Source: Cristatella mucedo (Eukaryota > Bryozoa > Phylactolaemata > Cristatellidae). Taken from it: DNA of 64,000 nucleotides. Both the position numbers and the translations under genes were made by a program. This document shows, piece by piece, positions 38,039 to 50,400 of this stretch (positions are counted from its first letter, which is position 1; every line of letters begins with the position of its first letter). The stretch is taken from assembly GCA_009760855.2 (NCBI GenBank), contig WPIO01000089.1:970001-1034000 (forward strand), written 5' to 3'. The notes under the pieces were generated by a model. It did no database searches and was not told where the DNA came from. It saw only the letters and a program-made list of their open reading frames with translations.

Positions 38039-38407
38039 ATGGATACATCTCGATCAACTGCTGGAGATGTCACTCAAGCGCCGCCAACGCTGGCGCCCGC
38101 TTTGCCGGCGGAGGAACACCTCGCACTTACGGTGACCAATGTTGTCGTGTACTCTGTACTTTTCGTGTTCGTGTACGCACAAATGTGGATGATCCTCGTA
38201 TACCGACACAAGAGGCTCAGCTATCAGACAATTTTCCTCTTCCTGTGTCTGATTTGGGCCTCATTGAGGATTGTCCTCTTCAGCTTCTACTTCTCCGATT
38301 CCGTCGTCGTTGATGCTCTGCCAATTATTTGGTACTGGCTACTGTACAGTTTTCCTGTTTGTTTGCAATATATAACGCTGGTGCTGTTAGTAGTGTTCTT
38401 CGCTCAG
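38039..38407 (+). CDS. GPR137: GPR137 exon 1
   Basis: Residues 1-123, covering the N-terminus and the first three membrane segments. Phase 0; the donor is GTAAGC after TTCGCTCAG. Confidence 0.9.
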
Positions 38408-41400
38408 GTAAGCCCGGGCTAAGCAAAATGCATGCGCTCCCTTGCAATGTCCACGATTGCTACCGGTGGCGCTTGTAGCACTTCATTCTCTTGTTTGCAT
38501 TGTCAGCGTTACCGTTTGCAGGTGGTTTTCAAAGCTAAGTCTCGTGACGACCCGAATAAATACAGGCAAGTTTGAGAGTGCATACGGCGCGATCGCAGTG
38601 ACATGAGGTTGAAACTTGTTTAGCTCAGATCTGACCGTTTGGCTGCCTAGGTTCACGGGGTTGGAGGGAAGGGGGCTTGTCAGTTAATAGTGCCGATCGA
38701 GAGCGGTTGGCTAGCGTTCTGTGCTGATCGCTACGATAACTCAAGCTACACATCCTAGTTCTTTTAGCAAAGGAGAAACGTGCTCAAACCTCTGGGTCTT
38801 GAAGGCTAGCCTTGCAGCCATATTCATAGCCAGCTGCTGTGACCTAATAGTTTTCTTTGGTAGCCCAGCCAAAAGGGGGTTACAATAATCAAGCCGAGGC
38901 AGAACTAGGAAGCTAGTTAAATTCTTTGCAGGCCACCGTGGAAGACAGCTTAGATAGGGATCGGATTTGATGGCTAGCTGTAGAAGCAGTCTTCTGAATG
39001 AAGCTTTTAAAATTGAGGCAGCTGTCGAAAACGACAGCTAAATTTCGAGCACGTGGTGACCAGCTGTTGTCCTTCAGTACCTTTGCGTACACGTTGGTGG
39101 CTGCACTCGTGCAGCCATGCCTTGTCATTCAACGAAATTTGGCACTTTACGAAGTGGTGCCACTGTCTTCGAGGAATATGCAAGGCGTGATTGTCTCCAT
39201 TCTCTGTAATTAGTGTCGTGCCCTAGGGCGATGGGCACATTGCAGTATGCGAAATATAGGCAGGGTATTTTCTGATTGGAAAGAGGATGTGGCCAAACGG
39301 CAAAGCTGAAGATACGTCGTCAGCAAGTGTAGGAGGTGAGATGTCCCATCCACTATCCTGTGCTGCTCGGTATCGTGAGCATAGGTGTCTAATTCTTTCA
39401 CGGCATGGCCAGCCAGCATGTTACTCGCTGAATGTTGCTGTGTTCTCTTGCATGCTAAGATGTTTCATATGCAGACCACTTTTGGAGGCATTCGCATCTA
39501 CTTCATCAAACCGACCGCCAGGTGCCCTCTTGTGCTCATGTACATCTGTACATCTGAACCCTTAGCCCAAGCATGCAACTACATCTCATCCATTAGTTTA
39601 TGCTGCATTCTGACTTTCTGGCTTTTGCTAGCATTTTGTTTGTGTATACATGACGTCAACGTGAGTTAGTATTTTCTCTTTAACGGTGTCTGGTCGTGCG
39701 TTTGCTGATTCGTTGGTTATGGCTTGCAGCATGTATAACTTTTCTTGCCAGCTATAGCCGATGCACTACCTGACAACAGCTGAAAGGCTTTTATGTATAT
39801 TTGCTGCTGTTATGTCAGATCATGGTTTTATTTTTCAACCATTTGATTAAGGCTATCATTGAAGTGGGTCCACGGTTTTGATTTATATGCAGAAAAGGGC
39901 CGAGCAGTTGCTGCAGACTGCAGCATCACTTGCCTGGAGACCTTTAAATGAGGTCGAATCGACGAATAGGAAAAGTCTTAGAAGAGTATTGGTACGCCTA
40001 GGTGTGTGCTAGGCTGATCCATTAAAATGGGAAAACACTCTCGTCTTTGCAATCGCCCGAGGTTCCGTGAAATATGTGCGTGTCTGCCTACTGCAGGACT
40101 CGAATTCACGACCTCCGGGCCACGAAGAGCCAGCACCTTGCCCCTGGGCTAAGACCCAGGGGCAAGCAACGAAAACTGAGCAGTCGCTGTGACTGTTAGT
40201 CACCTGCTTCTGCTGCTTGACGAGTAAACAGCTTTTGGTGTGCAGTCAGGCCACAAGCAGCCTTCATCTTTTGCAACAATGGAGAAGTGCTATAACAAGA
40301 AGTCTTCTGCGTAACTGAACTCGGTGGATAGTCTAGAAACTGATCAGTAAAGAGATAGCAGCTACTGGCCACTGAACAGGTCGCACCAGAGGTAGCAGTA
40401 CAAGAGCAGACGATCGGGGTGCTAAAATCTCGGAAGTGAGCCAAAGTCTAGGACTCTCCGGGCAGAGGGCACTGGTCGCCAATAGAAACGCAAAGCCTCT
40501 GCCTGCATTGCGAGCTGCCGCTATTGTAGGCTAGAAGTTGGCACAGACTGTCCTGAAATGCTCAGTGCCTCAACGGCATTCGTGATGACATAGTTGCATA
40601 TGCACTGCTACGTCTATCTACTTGGGTTTTACTTGCATCATCAAAGCTAGCTTGCTTTCACGTGCTTTTATAGAATGTAAGTTCAGAAAAAGATTGGGTT
40701 GCTAGAGCTCACGACTTGAGGTTTTAGAGGTCGTGCATCTGCTCCCAAAATGACGACCTTGCGCGTTCATCTTTCTCTCTGGCATTATGGCATCCCTGCG
40801 CAAGGCATTTAGTGGTGTCTATTGTGCCTGTAAATCTGGCTGACGACTCAGCTAGACATGTTGCTTAAGTGTGAGCATGATATTCGGCTGCCGGACGGCG
40901 TCTTTTCCCATTGCAATAGGATGCCATTCCTTGTGGACTCTATGATCAGTCCTAGTGCGCATCGTCGCAGTGATGGCAGCCAGTTTTTCCTTCACAGGAG
41001 ATATGCGTGCTTGTCTAGCACGATCCGAGAACTCTTGCACTGCCCGTTAGTGTGCCTCAATTACACTCTGACTAAATTCGTCGCCACCCTCACTTTTTGC
41101 AGGAGATGCAAGGTAGCACTCTTCATCATTGCCACCATCTCCATGCTGACTTTTGTTGCTGTCAACACCGTCTGCACGGTGCTGGCACGCGCCTGTCGCC
41201 AGCCGGGCGAGGCTTGCCTCGCCGCAATGGAGCAGCTGCACGTCCTCGCCCAGGTGCGCGTGGGCGTCAGCGACGCCTGCTCGCTGCTCACCGGCTGCAT
41301 TCTCGCCTGGCTGCTCTATCGGCTGAGCAAGATCGCCTCGGCTCGAGGAGGAGCCGCGATCAAGGTCAAGGTGAGAGAACCCACACCTGCTCGAAGCAGC

Positions 41401-44400
41401 TGCTCGCTCGAGTGGCAAGCGGCCGCTCGAGCGCTTCGCAAGCGCCTCGCAATCGTCGCGTGCCCCGTCCAAGTGCAGCCGCCGCCACCGCAGCCACCAT
41501 TCCCGAGCCCCACTCCACTGGACAGGGCTCCTCGGGCAAGCTGCCCCCCCCCCTCGAGGTCAGCTCGGCTGCTAACGCTCGAAGGCAGCGGACGGTAGTG
41601 CGGGTAGAGCGGCGGCTCGGCAGCTGGGCTTGGGCTCAGCCTCGGCTTTGACTGTGGTTGTCGTGCCGAAGCCGCGTCTGCCGATGGCCGATGATCTGCC
41701 GATGGCCGATGATCCGCCGATCCATCGACGCTCGCGGCGCCGCCAGCGTTCGGACGGGTGAGGCCGGTCGATTCGAGAGTTCCCAGTTGATTCCTGCTGT
41801 CGAGGACCGACACGCTATTTGGCCTATGCGAATCTGGCTGTGTCAGTGGTACCAAATAAGGATGATACTACTAATGCATTTAATGTAGCGCCCTCAGAGA
41901 ACTCAATCTTTTTGTAGGCACTCAGCATTTGCTGCAAAGGAAGCACGATCGAATGATTAGTGGTAGTGGGCTCAATGAACAACAAGAATAACATGGTTAG
42001 GGGTGACGTGCAAATGAATGGTGAAATCACCCATATTGAGGAAAGATCGACTTCTTGCACGCAGAGCCGAAATGAGATAAGAGAAATCTGAGATAAAGGA
42101 GGACTTGGTATCTGGTTGGCGATAAACTACTGCCACAATCGGTAGCTTGTTGTCGGGTGAAATCATGACGATAGATTCGAAAGACTGCTTCCAGGGTTCT
42201 TACTGCAAATGGCTTAACTCCACCTACAGTTTTGATTGATCTTATGGTGTGAAAGAAGGAGAAACCAGCCGGGATGATGGCTTAAATTGTCGGGCAGTTT
42301 ACCGATTTTAGCCAAGTTTCAGTCAAGGCGAGCAGGTCGAGATCTTTTTCAGAAATAAGGTTGCTTATTACTAGGGTTTTATTGCACATTGAGCGAGGAT
42401 TCCAAAGACAAGCGTTACGTTGGGCTGCCGGAGTTATAGCAGGCCCGAGGACTACAAAGTTGGAGAGATTTGCAGTGATCCTTGAGAGTGAATGGGCTGA
42501 GCGGGTCGAGAGCCGGGTGCTAGGCATACCTAAGTATATATAGTATATATATATATATACCTAAGTATATATATCTAGGTATACCAAAAGTGCAAGTACT
42601 CAGCAAGCAGCTTCCGCCAAACTCGCCTGAGGTATTAGCTTGCAGCCCCGGCCTCCCTGTGAGGGCTCCGGGGTGCTTTTCTTTTGTTAATGCATAATTC
42701 AAGGATCTTAACAACAGCAATAACATCTAGGAACGAATTTGAACTATGATAACGAAGCGATAGTTGGTATGCGAGATCATAGCTACCATGCTGGTTACTA
42801 GCCGCTGCCGGCGTGGGAGACCCTGCAGGCCGAAGCCGTAAGCGTTTAGATGTCCGTAGGCATGTAATTTCTCATGCGCTACGGTCAAATAACGAACAGA
42901 TAAGCTTTAAACAGGTCTTAGCTGTATTGGTTTCCATATACGATGTTCGCAAGAACTTCGGCTTTCGGAACAATTCTGCGATGGACTAAAGAAGTCAAAA
43001 GTACAATTGCCGAACCAGAAATTGCCTGTCGGCACGTGCGATCGCTTGGCTCGCGAACGCTGATCTAGCACGAGTGACTGCATCTGTGCATCTTTGTGGC
43101 AGATATGGGTCGCGCGGGAAATAGGGCATTTGCAGTTTGTGGCACTCGCGCGTTCCTTGTACTGCCTGCTGAAGTTTCGTCGTCAGTCAGACCTTGGCAT
43201 CAATTGCTGACGAGCTGCGATTTCGCTGCCTTCTTTCAGGGAAATACGTTCTGTCAGACGTACCTCGCTTGTGCATTCATAATCTTGCTGTACATGTCGA
43301 AGGCAGCTTACAACATGGCAGCTGTGACGAGCGATGACGATGCAACGCGATGGATTCGCGTCACAGACCAGGTATCGATTAGCAGCTGCAGCTGCGGCAG
43401 CGCTTTCGACTCGGATGCTGACATCCCGGAGCATTGTAGTGTGTATTGCCCCGATGTTGCTAATAGCCCTGGCTGCTTAAATTGACCAACTTTCGATGAG
43501 GACATGCCGAGGGGAGCATCTGGGACTTGTGGGGCGCAGATACGTTCGCCTATTCACCCAGTGTAGGCCAAGGTCAAAGTTCAAATTCGTCCCTCCTCAT
43601 TCTCACCCTCTTCCTTAACCTGTTGCAAGATCTTCGACACTCACGTGGACGTCGTTGCCTGCTGTGCGGCATTTGCAATGTGCGCAGACCTTGAACTCAG
43701 GCCAAGTGTTGCTCTGCTCTGTCTCTAGTTTGCATGTTGTCTCTGCATGAGATTCTGTTCGGCTCTTCTCATCTGTCATTCTATCTTGCTCTCTCATTCA
43801 CCTGTCTCCGAGTCTCTTGGTCTTTCTGCCTCTTTCTGCCTGACTCTCTCTGCTTTCTCTCTCTTTCTCACCAGCTTTTCACACTCCACTCGCTCTCTCA
43901 CAGATTTCTCTTGCTCCTGCTGCTTCCCTGTGTGCTGTGCTATCGTCTGTTTCTCTCTTTTCTCAGAGCCCGAACGGATATCGGGTGTTGTGCATATGCT
44001 CGAATCCGTGCGCACATGCAGAACAGTGGGGGCCGCCTGCAGCCGTCTTGTCCACTGTTTTCCGAGAGTTGGTTCAGGCTCGTTGTGTGCATAATGTGCT
44101 TCTGTTTGTTTATTCGTCATTTTATTGATACATTGGCCGGCCGTGAGTGCTCAATGCAGTACCTTCAGTGTGGGCCATTAGTGTCGCTGGCCAGTCGATG
44201 TCGATGGCAATTCGTTAGCCTCCAGCTTGAGGTCGTGTCATAACCTGGCTGCGACGAAGGCGATCAGATGCTGCTACGCGACTGGCATCATCAGATTACT
44301 TTGCGGTTTACAGCCACTCCTTGGCCAGCTTGGCCAGCTTGGCTTTGAAAATTACCAGCAGACAGTCAGCGGATCGAGAGAACTTTCACCTAACTTTCAG

Positions 44401-47400
44401 TCCATATGCTACTAGTACGGTCCCTGACTGCTGTAGATATCCATTCGGATTTATTGATAGTCTGCATACCTATTGTGCTGGTCATGAATTTCCAAAAAAG
44501 TCGATTTAGCTCCAACGCTTTGCCAGGCCGCACGATGGAGGCCGGTGATCAAAGTAAGGGGTGGAACAGCAGTAATGGGGCGGCTGGGGCTGCCCCGACT
44601 CCCATTATCACTGCTGTCTGAGCTGCAATGGACGTCTTGGTTGACGTTGAGAGCTGCCAGCACGGATTTCATGCGATGCTGCTTCCGTCGTGTGGGTCGA
44701 CTGGAGCGTCCAGCGACTTACGGGCTTCTGGCTCTCCACTGCTAGCTCGGTGAGGTCGGCAACCGGCACTGCGTCGCGATGCCACCTACAGCCATTTATT
44801 TAAAGGCTATCGCCACCGTTTGATGCTCAGTGCGTGGTTTTACCCTGTCGATCCGTGCTCTGTGCACCCACGCTGTGTTTGCCTTCATTATGCCATCGTC
44901 CATTCAACGGCTGGTGACATCATGCTTCCTTTGCAGCAGCACATGTAAAGTGCCTAGAAAGAAATCAAGTTCTCCGAGGGCGTTCTACAAATGTATTATT
45001 ATTATTGTTATGTCGTAGTATATGGACCACCACCAGCCGCATTCAGCTTGAACGAGAAGCTGTGAAAAGCATTTCGATTTGCAGTGGCGCTAACTGCGTT
45101 AAGCAGCCCCTTGCACTTCTGCTCTCGTAGGCCGACTTCGTATCACTTTATGAAGGCAGCAACTATCTCTACTATGGAATCGTGCTACTCGTATGGGAAG
45201 TGCTTCCTACGTTCATAGTCACTGCTTACTTTCGGGTGCAGAAGCCGGTCGTCGTTAGCCCGGTAAGTCACAGGCAGCAGCCTTGCACACCTTGCCAGGC
45301 TCCTGCCCTATTGTCACTGTGTCACTGTGCCACATTGTCCTGTGCCTGTGTGTCCCAGTAGCACGGCAACGTCGGTTTTCATGGCAACATCGGTTTTCTC
45401 TGCAGATGGCATCTAGCTGCAGCGAATGCCACTGGATGCAAAAGTGGTGTTGTACCTTTTTTTGATGCCATGTTAATGTAATGTTCTTTTTGAACTTTGA
45501 GCCATTTAATGCACATCCAGCATCTGCAGATCGCCTCTGCAGGATGCGTGTTAACCTTCTCAACACAAATCCTTGCCGATAGCAGCCGACTGCTTGGTTT
45601 TCTTTTCACTGTGCTGATTAATGTTATTGTTATTAGTGTGAACGTTTTTTTTTGAATCACATCTGCAAGTAAGTTGCTTGCGCTACTGCAAAACCCAATA
45701 GGGCACTTTGAGATAATTCATTTCTGCAAAGAACATATCTGGTGTTTAATTCTGACATCTCGCTGGCTTGCTGGACGCATTTTCAACCTGCTAGCGGCTA
45801 AACTCCTCAGTTTATTTCTGCACTAAGCAGGCTTTGCCTAAAGTTCGGCAAACCATTGCATAGTCATTGCATTCCACTTGGTATTGGTGACTTTTTACTG
45901 AAATATATGAGCTGATACCTTGTTATGGGCACTTACATAATCCAATGATACCTCTTGCAAACTGATTGAGTAATCAGAGTGCTTTTTGTAATTACAATTT
46001 TTTCTTTAGCCCATCATTCTTAAGTAGCACAACCTGCAGTGGGAGCCATTTGCAAAAGCAAAATGGATCTGCTGTATCGAATTAGGCTGCGTTTGCATAA
46101 TTTGTGTGCTCACTCACACTGGGAGGCAGTCCAGTGGATGGAAAAAGTTTCTACTGTCGTAGCATGATGCTTTTGGCTACTCTGTCACGTGGTTGGCTGT
46201 TGCCGAATGATCTGTGTGCCAGTCGTCGCGAGTCCTGCTTTTGCTTAAGGGTGACCCACAGTTGCTGGTGTGCTCGTTGGGGGAATATTGGCATGATCTC
46301 GTTTATTGTACCTAGCTAGCAGTGCTAGCCTGCGGTTTATTTCAGAATTTACCCGATCTGTCGAATGGTAGCACCGGTGCCTATTTTTTCGACGACCCTC
46401 GGTTGTATGACAGCTACGATGATGTCACTCGAAACCTTGGACGGCCGTGCGTTCACATCCAGCAGTCTCGGTGAGAACTGCTCACAGCGCCGCCGAGCCA
46501 GACGCAGACGCTTGTTCGTCGGCTTCCGGGACGCAAGCGGGTGTGAAGCATAGTCCACGTGCCAGCCAACCTGTCAGGCCTCGTCGTGTGCCAATGCTTC
46601 GATGCAAAGTCCGTTTAATGCCAACGCCTGTTGCCTCTCTCACAGACTTCTGTACGAGCTTAAGATGATTGGTCAGATCTTGTTCTCCGAGCTGGAAGTA
46701 GGAGCTTTCCAGCTCCAGTGGGCGATCTCATGCTCATCGGCGTGGGTCCCAGCCTCACTGGCACGGTGCTCTCTCAATAATACCAATAATAATAATGATA
46801 GTAATAAATCTGATTGTTTGTACATCGCAGAAAGGAAGCAGGTCATTGGTCGGTGATAGAATGCATCATTTTAGCACGCTTATGCGAGCAGGTGCCCACG
46901 GAGAGGCAGAGAAGTGACAGAAGTGGTGGGTTTTCACGCTCCGATCAAATGTCGGTAAGTTTAAGGATGTCGTGACGTCGGTGGAGAGTAACCTGTATAC
47001 TTTTGGAGCTTTCCAGCTATTCATAATGGGACTGCACTCTGGTGTGTTGATTGGCCTAGGCTATATCGCCTGGCTTCTTCATGTTGGCTACACATCGAGG
47101 GCCCCCCCCCCCCCCCCGAGAGGCAAGGCACATTCTCCTCCTGCGAGAATGCATGAGAATGCAAAGCGCGTGCTTTAATTCCAGCTGTCCCTTATGCCGT
47201 GGCCTGATGATACGTTTTTATCCTGCTGATCTACACCATTGCACTATTTTGTGCTGCGCGTGTTATCTATGTTGTCCTGTGGCCTGAGATTAGCGTGACA
47301 GCAGAGTTTGGGCTCGGGCCGCAGCAGTTCTTGAGACTTTGCTCCGGGGCTGCACGATCCCACCGGCTGGGTATCTGCCTTGAGCACGAGAAGCGAGGGA

Positions 47401-50400
47401 AGGCTGCAGAAATAATTGCTGCCTCGTGCTTTGTGCATGTGTCATGCCTCGTGGGTTCAACCCCCGACGGCGACGAAGCAGCAGCAGCGCCTTGTGTCTT
47501 TCTGTCATGGCCGAGTTTGGGTGTGTAGTGTTGGACAAATCTGGCTGATAATCCAGCCAACTGTTTCTGTGCCGTGTTCCCATTCGGTGTTATGGAAACT
47601 GGCAAACTTGCTCCGTAAGAACGAGTAGTTGCGGACTCAGTGACTCGCAGACGGGGTGCGCCCTAGCACGGCTGAAGAAATATAGGTGCCGCTGGAGTAG
47701 GATGGCCAGAGCCACCGAGGTTTTGTGCTTGCTATAAAACAAGCTTCTCTTGTAGCTCCCATGTCCGAATGCAATACTGCCTGACCTGCAGCGTGATTTG
47801 CAGGGTCACCATAGGAAATGTTTAGCGCTGTAGTCTTGTGGAAAGTGGGCACTGATGCCCGCTTCCCAGCTGCCTTGCAAGAGTTGCTAGAAGCACGAGC
47901 TTTTACCAAGGAAACAAAAGCAGCCGAATAAAATGCGTTTCATGTTTCCACCGAGTATATTTGCCTTGGACACTCTTTGCTACTGAGGACCATCCACCAG
48001 ACTGCCCTGAACAATCAACAGGATGTTGAAGGGTTGTTGAAAGTGCAGCAGCTTGCGGTCACAGTTGCATTTCCACCAGTGCTGTGATGCTCGGTGTTTG
48101 CTCTTGTTCTGCTCAAAGAAGCACGAATTGTTCAACGAAGGCAGTGTTTACCCGAAGCAGTTGCCAGCCAGAGCCGGCTGCCGTGTGCCGAGCCGCTGGG
48201 AGCTAGCATTGCTACTTGAGTGGCATTTCTGCAGTCATTCCTAGGAAAGGGAGGAACCACTCACAGAAGCAATTGGCTGCACCGTGCCCCAAAGGAAGGC
48301 TTAGCAAATAATCTAAGTCTCCTTGGGTGGTTTAAGGATCCTCCGATCATTACTGCGCTTTTCCGATTGCAGGCTTGCTGAAGAAGCTCCTGTCAGTGCA
48401 GTGTCTTCTCTTGCTTTAAGTGTTAAGCCACAGCTTTCTCCAAGCGTCGTGCTGCAGTGCTGTAGCAATTGAATCCGAGACCACACTTGCCACCTGGCTT
48501 TTGACGATCTCGTAGCAAACGCCACATTGTTGCACATGTGGTGATTGTGCTCCCCATTTTCCCTTGCATTTTTTTGTAAGCTGTCGTGTCCACTTAATTG
48601 TTTAAGGCAGTCAGCTCGATGGTCCCTCTTCTGAAGATTGCCAATGGCAAAAATCGAATGGAATCGAGACTTCTGTAGCTCACTGCTTGCTGGTATACCG
48701 GTCTGATTGCAGGCCTGTGCAATCAGACACTTACAGCTCGTGCAAAACTCTGCAGCCAGGCTTGTCTGTCGTGAGCGTCACAGTTGCCACATCACTCCAC
48801 TTCTCGCCGACCTGCACTGGCTACCAGTCAAGCAACGGATTGACTTTAAGGTTTTGTTGCTCACTTTTAGGTCACCTCATTCTGTGACTCTAGACTACCT
48901 ATAAGATCTGCTGCCCCGCCAGGCTAAGCATCATATCACACGCTTTTTGGAATCAGATCGTTTACATATACCTCATACAAACCTCAAATCCTTTGGAGAC
49001 CATGCCTTTAGTTCGTTTGCTTCCAAAGCGTGGGACTCACTCAGGACTTTCGTCACGGCATCTCCGCACTTGTCCACATTAAAAAGAAACTAAAAAGGCA
49101 TCTATTTATCACTGCATTTAGTGGGTCCTTGTCATTCGTCCTTTATGTGCCTATGCATGCCGACACTGTGCATGCTGCCACTAACCATACTTGCATGCTG
49201 ACCCGGTGCATGTCACCCCTAACCATGTTATTCTTGTTGTTTATTGAACATGCTACCACCAACCTTTCGATCGTGCTTCCTTTGCAGCAAATGTAAAGCA
49301 TCTAGAAAGAGATTGAGTTCTCTGAGGCCGCTATATCAAATGTAGAATAATAATAATAATTACAACTACTGTTATCATTAAGACACACGTTTTTCCGTTT
49401 GCCTTTGCTGTTTAGGAAAGCTCTTGCTTCTAGCATGAGTTGCAAGGCTGCTGGGATGCAGGCGTCATTGCCCATTTTTCCGGTTGACTGACGTTCTCTA
49501 GTATCTGGTGTTGACCATGCAAGTCAGGACTTACGTCAGGCAGTATTGCAGTAGGACATGGGCTCTCTGCTAATTCTTAGCTGATTGTTTTAGCAGGAGC
49601 ATGTGAGCCATTGGCCTGCCCGCCTTGTTAGGGTGCACGATGCCCAGATCAAAATGGTGTGCGCATACCTTAGTGATTTATTCGGCAGGCCACCATCAAA
49701 TTGCTGTAGTCCAGTTTTGATTTAGCAGGGCACAGACGAGGCATTTCATCGTGGAACACTTTAGGTGACCCCTATTAGTTTATGATGCAGGCCTGCCGTG
49801 GCTCCTGCAGTGTCTCCAGTTAAATACTCGAGACTGGGGGTCTGGGTAAAAATTAACACCCTCGTTTTGGGAAAATCCTGAATTGCACTTTGAGAGTCAC
49901 CTATGGGCAGTGGAAATTTAGAGACTTAGGTTTTCAAGTTTAGCCAGCTTATCAGCAAAAGTTTGATTTGTCATCATTTAGCTGGAGCAGATTGGATGCA
50001 GCCAGAACCAGAACTCCGAAAGATGAGGTTTTAACTTCCACAGGGGTGTTGAAATAGCCGGCATCAGAAGAGAGACAGAGTTGAGTATCATTCAAGCCGT
50101 GGCAGTTTTATTGGGTATTGTGCGATCGAATCGTCTTCCCAGCAGGGGCAGCAAAGATTGAAAATAGTTGCTGGTCCAGCACAGTTCCTTGAAGAATCGC
50201 GCATGCAGTGACATTTATCCAGGCTTTGCCACCAGTGGAGAACTCTTTAGTCGTCTCCTTGAATTTCGATCTGAATTATTTTAGCACAAGATCGTGTAGC
50301 CTAACACCGGAAGCAAGCCTTAGTATCAGCATTTCGTGGTCAACATTGTGAAAATCAGCCAGGAGAAGACAAAGACATCCATTAATGCCCCGATTGCTTT

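Noticed and set aside
39385-39669. Hydrophobic frame in GPR137 intron 2, resembling a membrane segment
   Set aside because: It does not match GPR137 family sequence, has no fitting splice phases, and exons 2 and 3 join in phase without it.
43734-44243. Hydrophobic plus-strand frame of 169 codons in GPR137 intron 4
   Set aside because: CT-rich low-complexity sequence; exons 4 and 5 join in phase (VTDQ-ADFV) and match the family without it.
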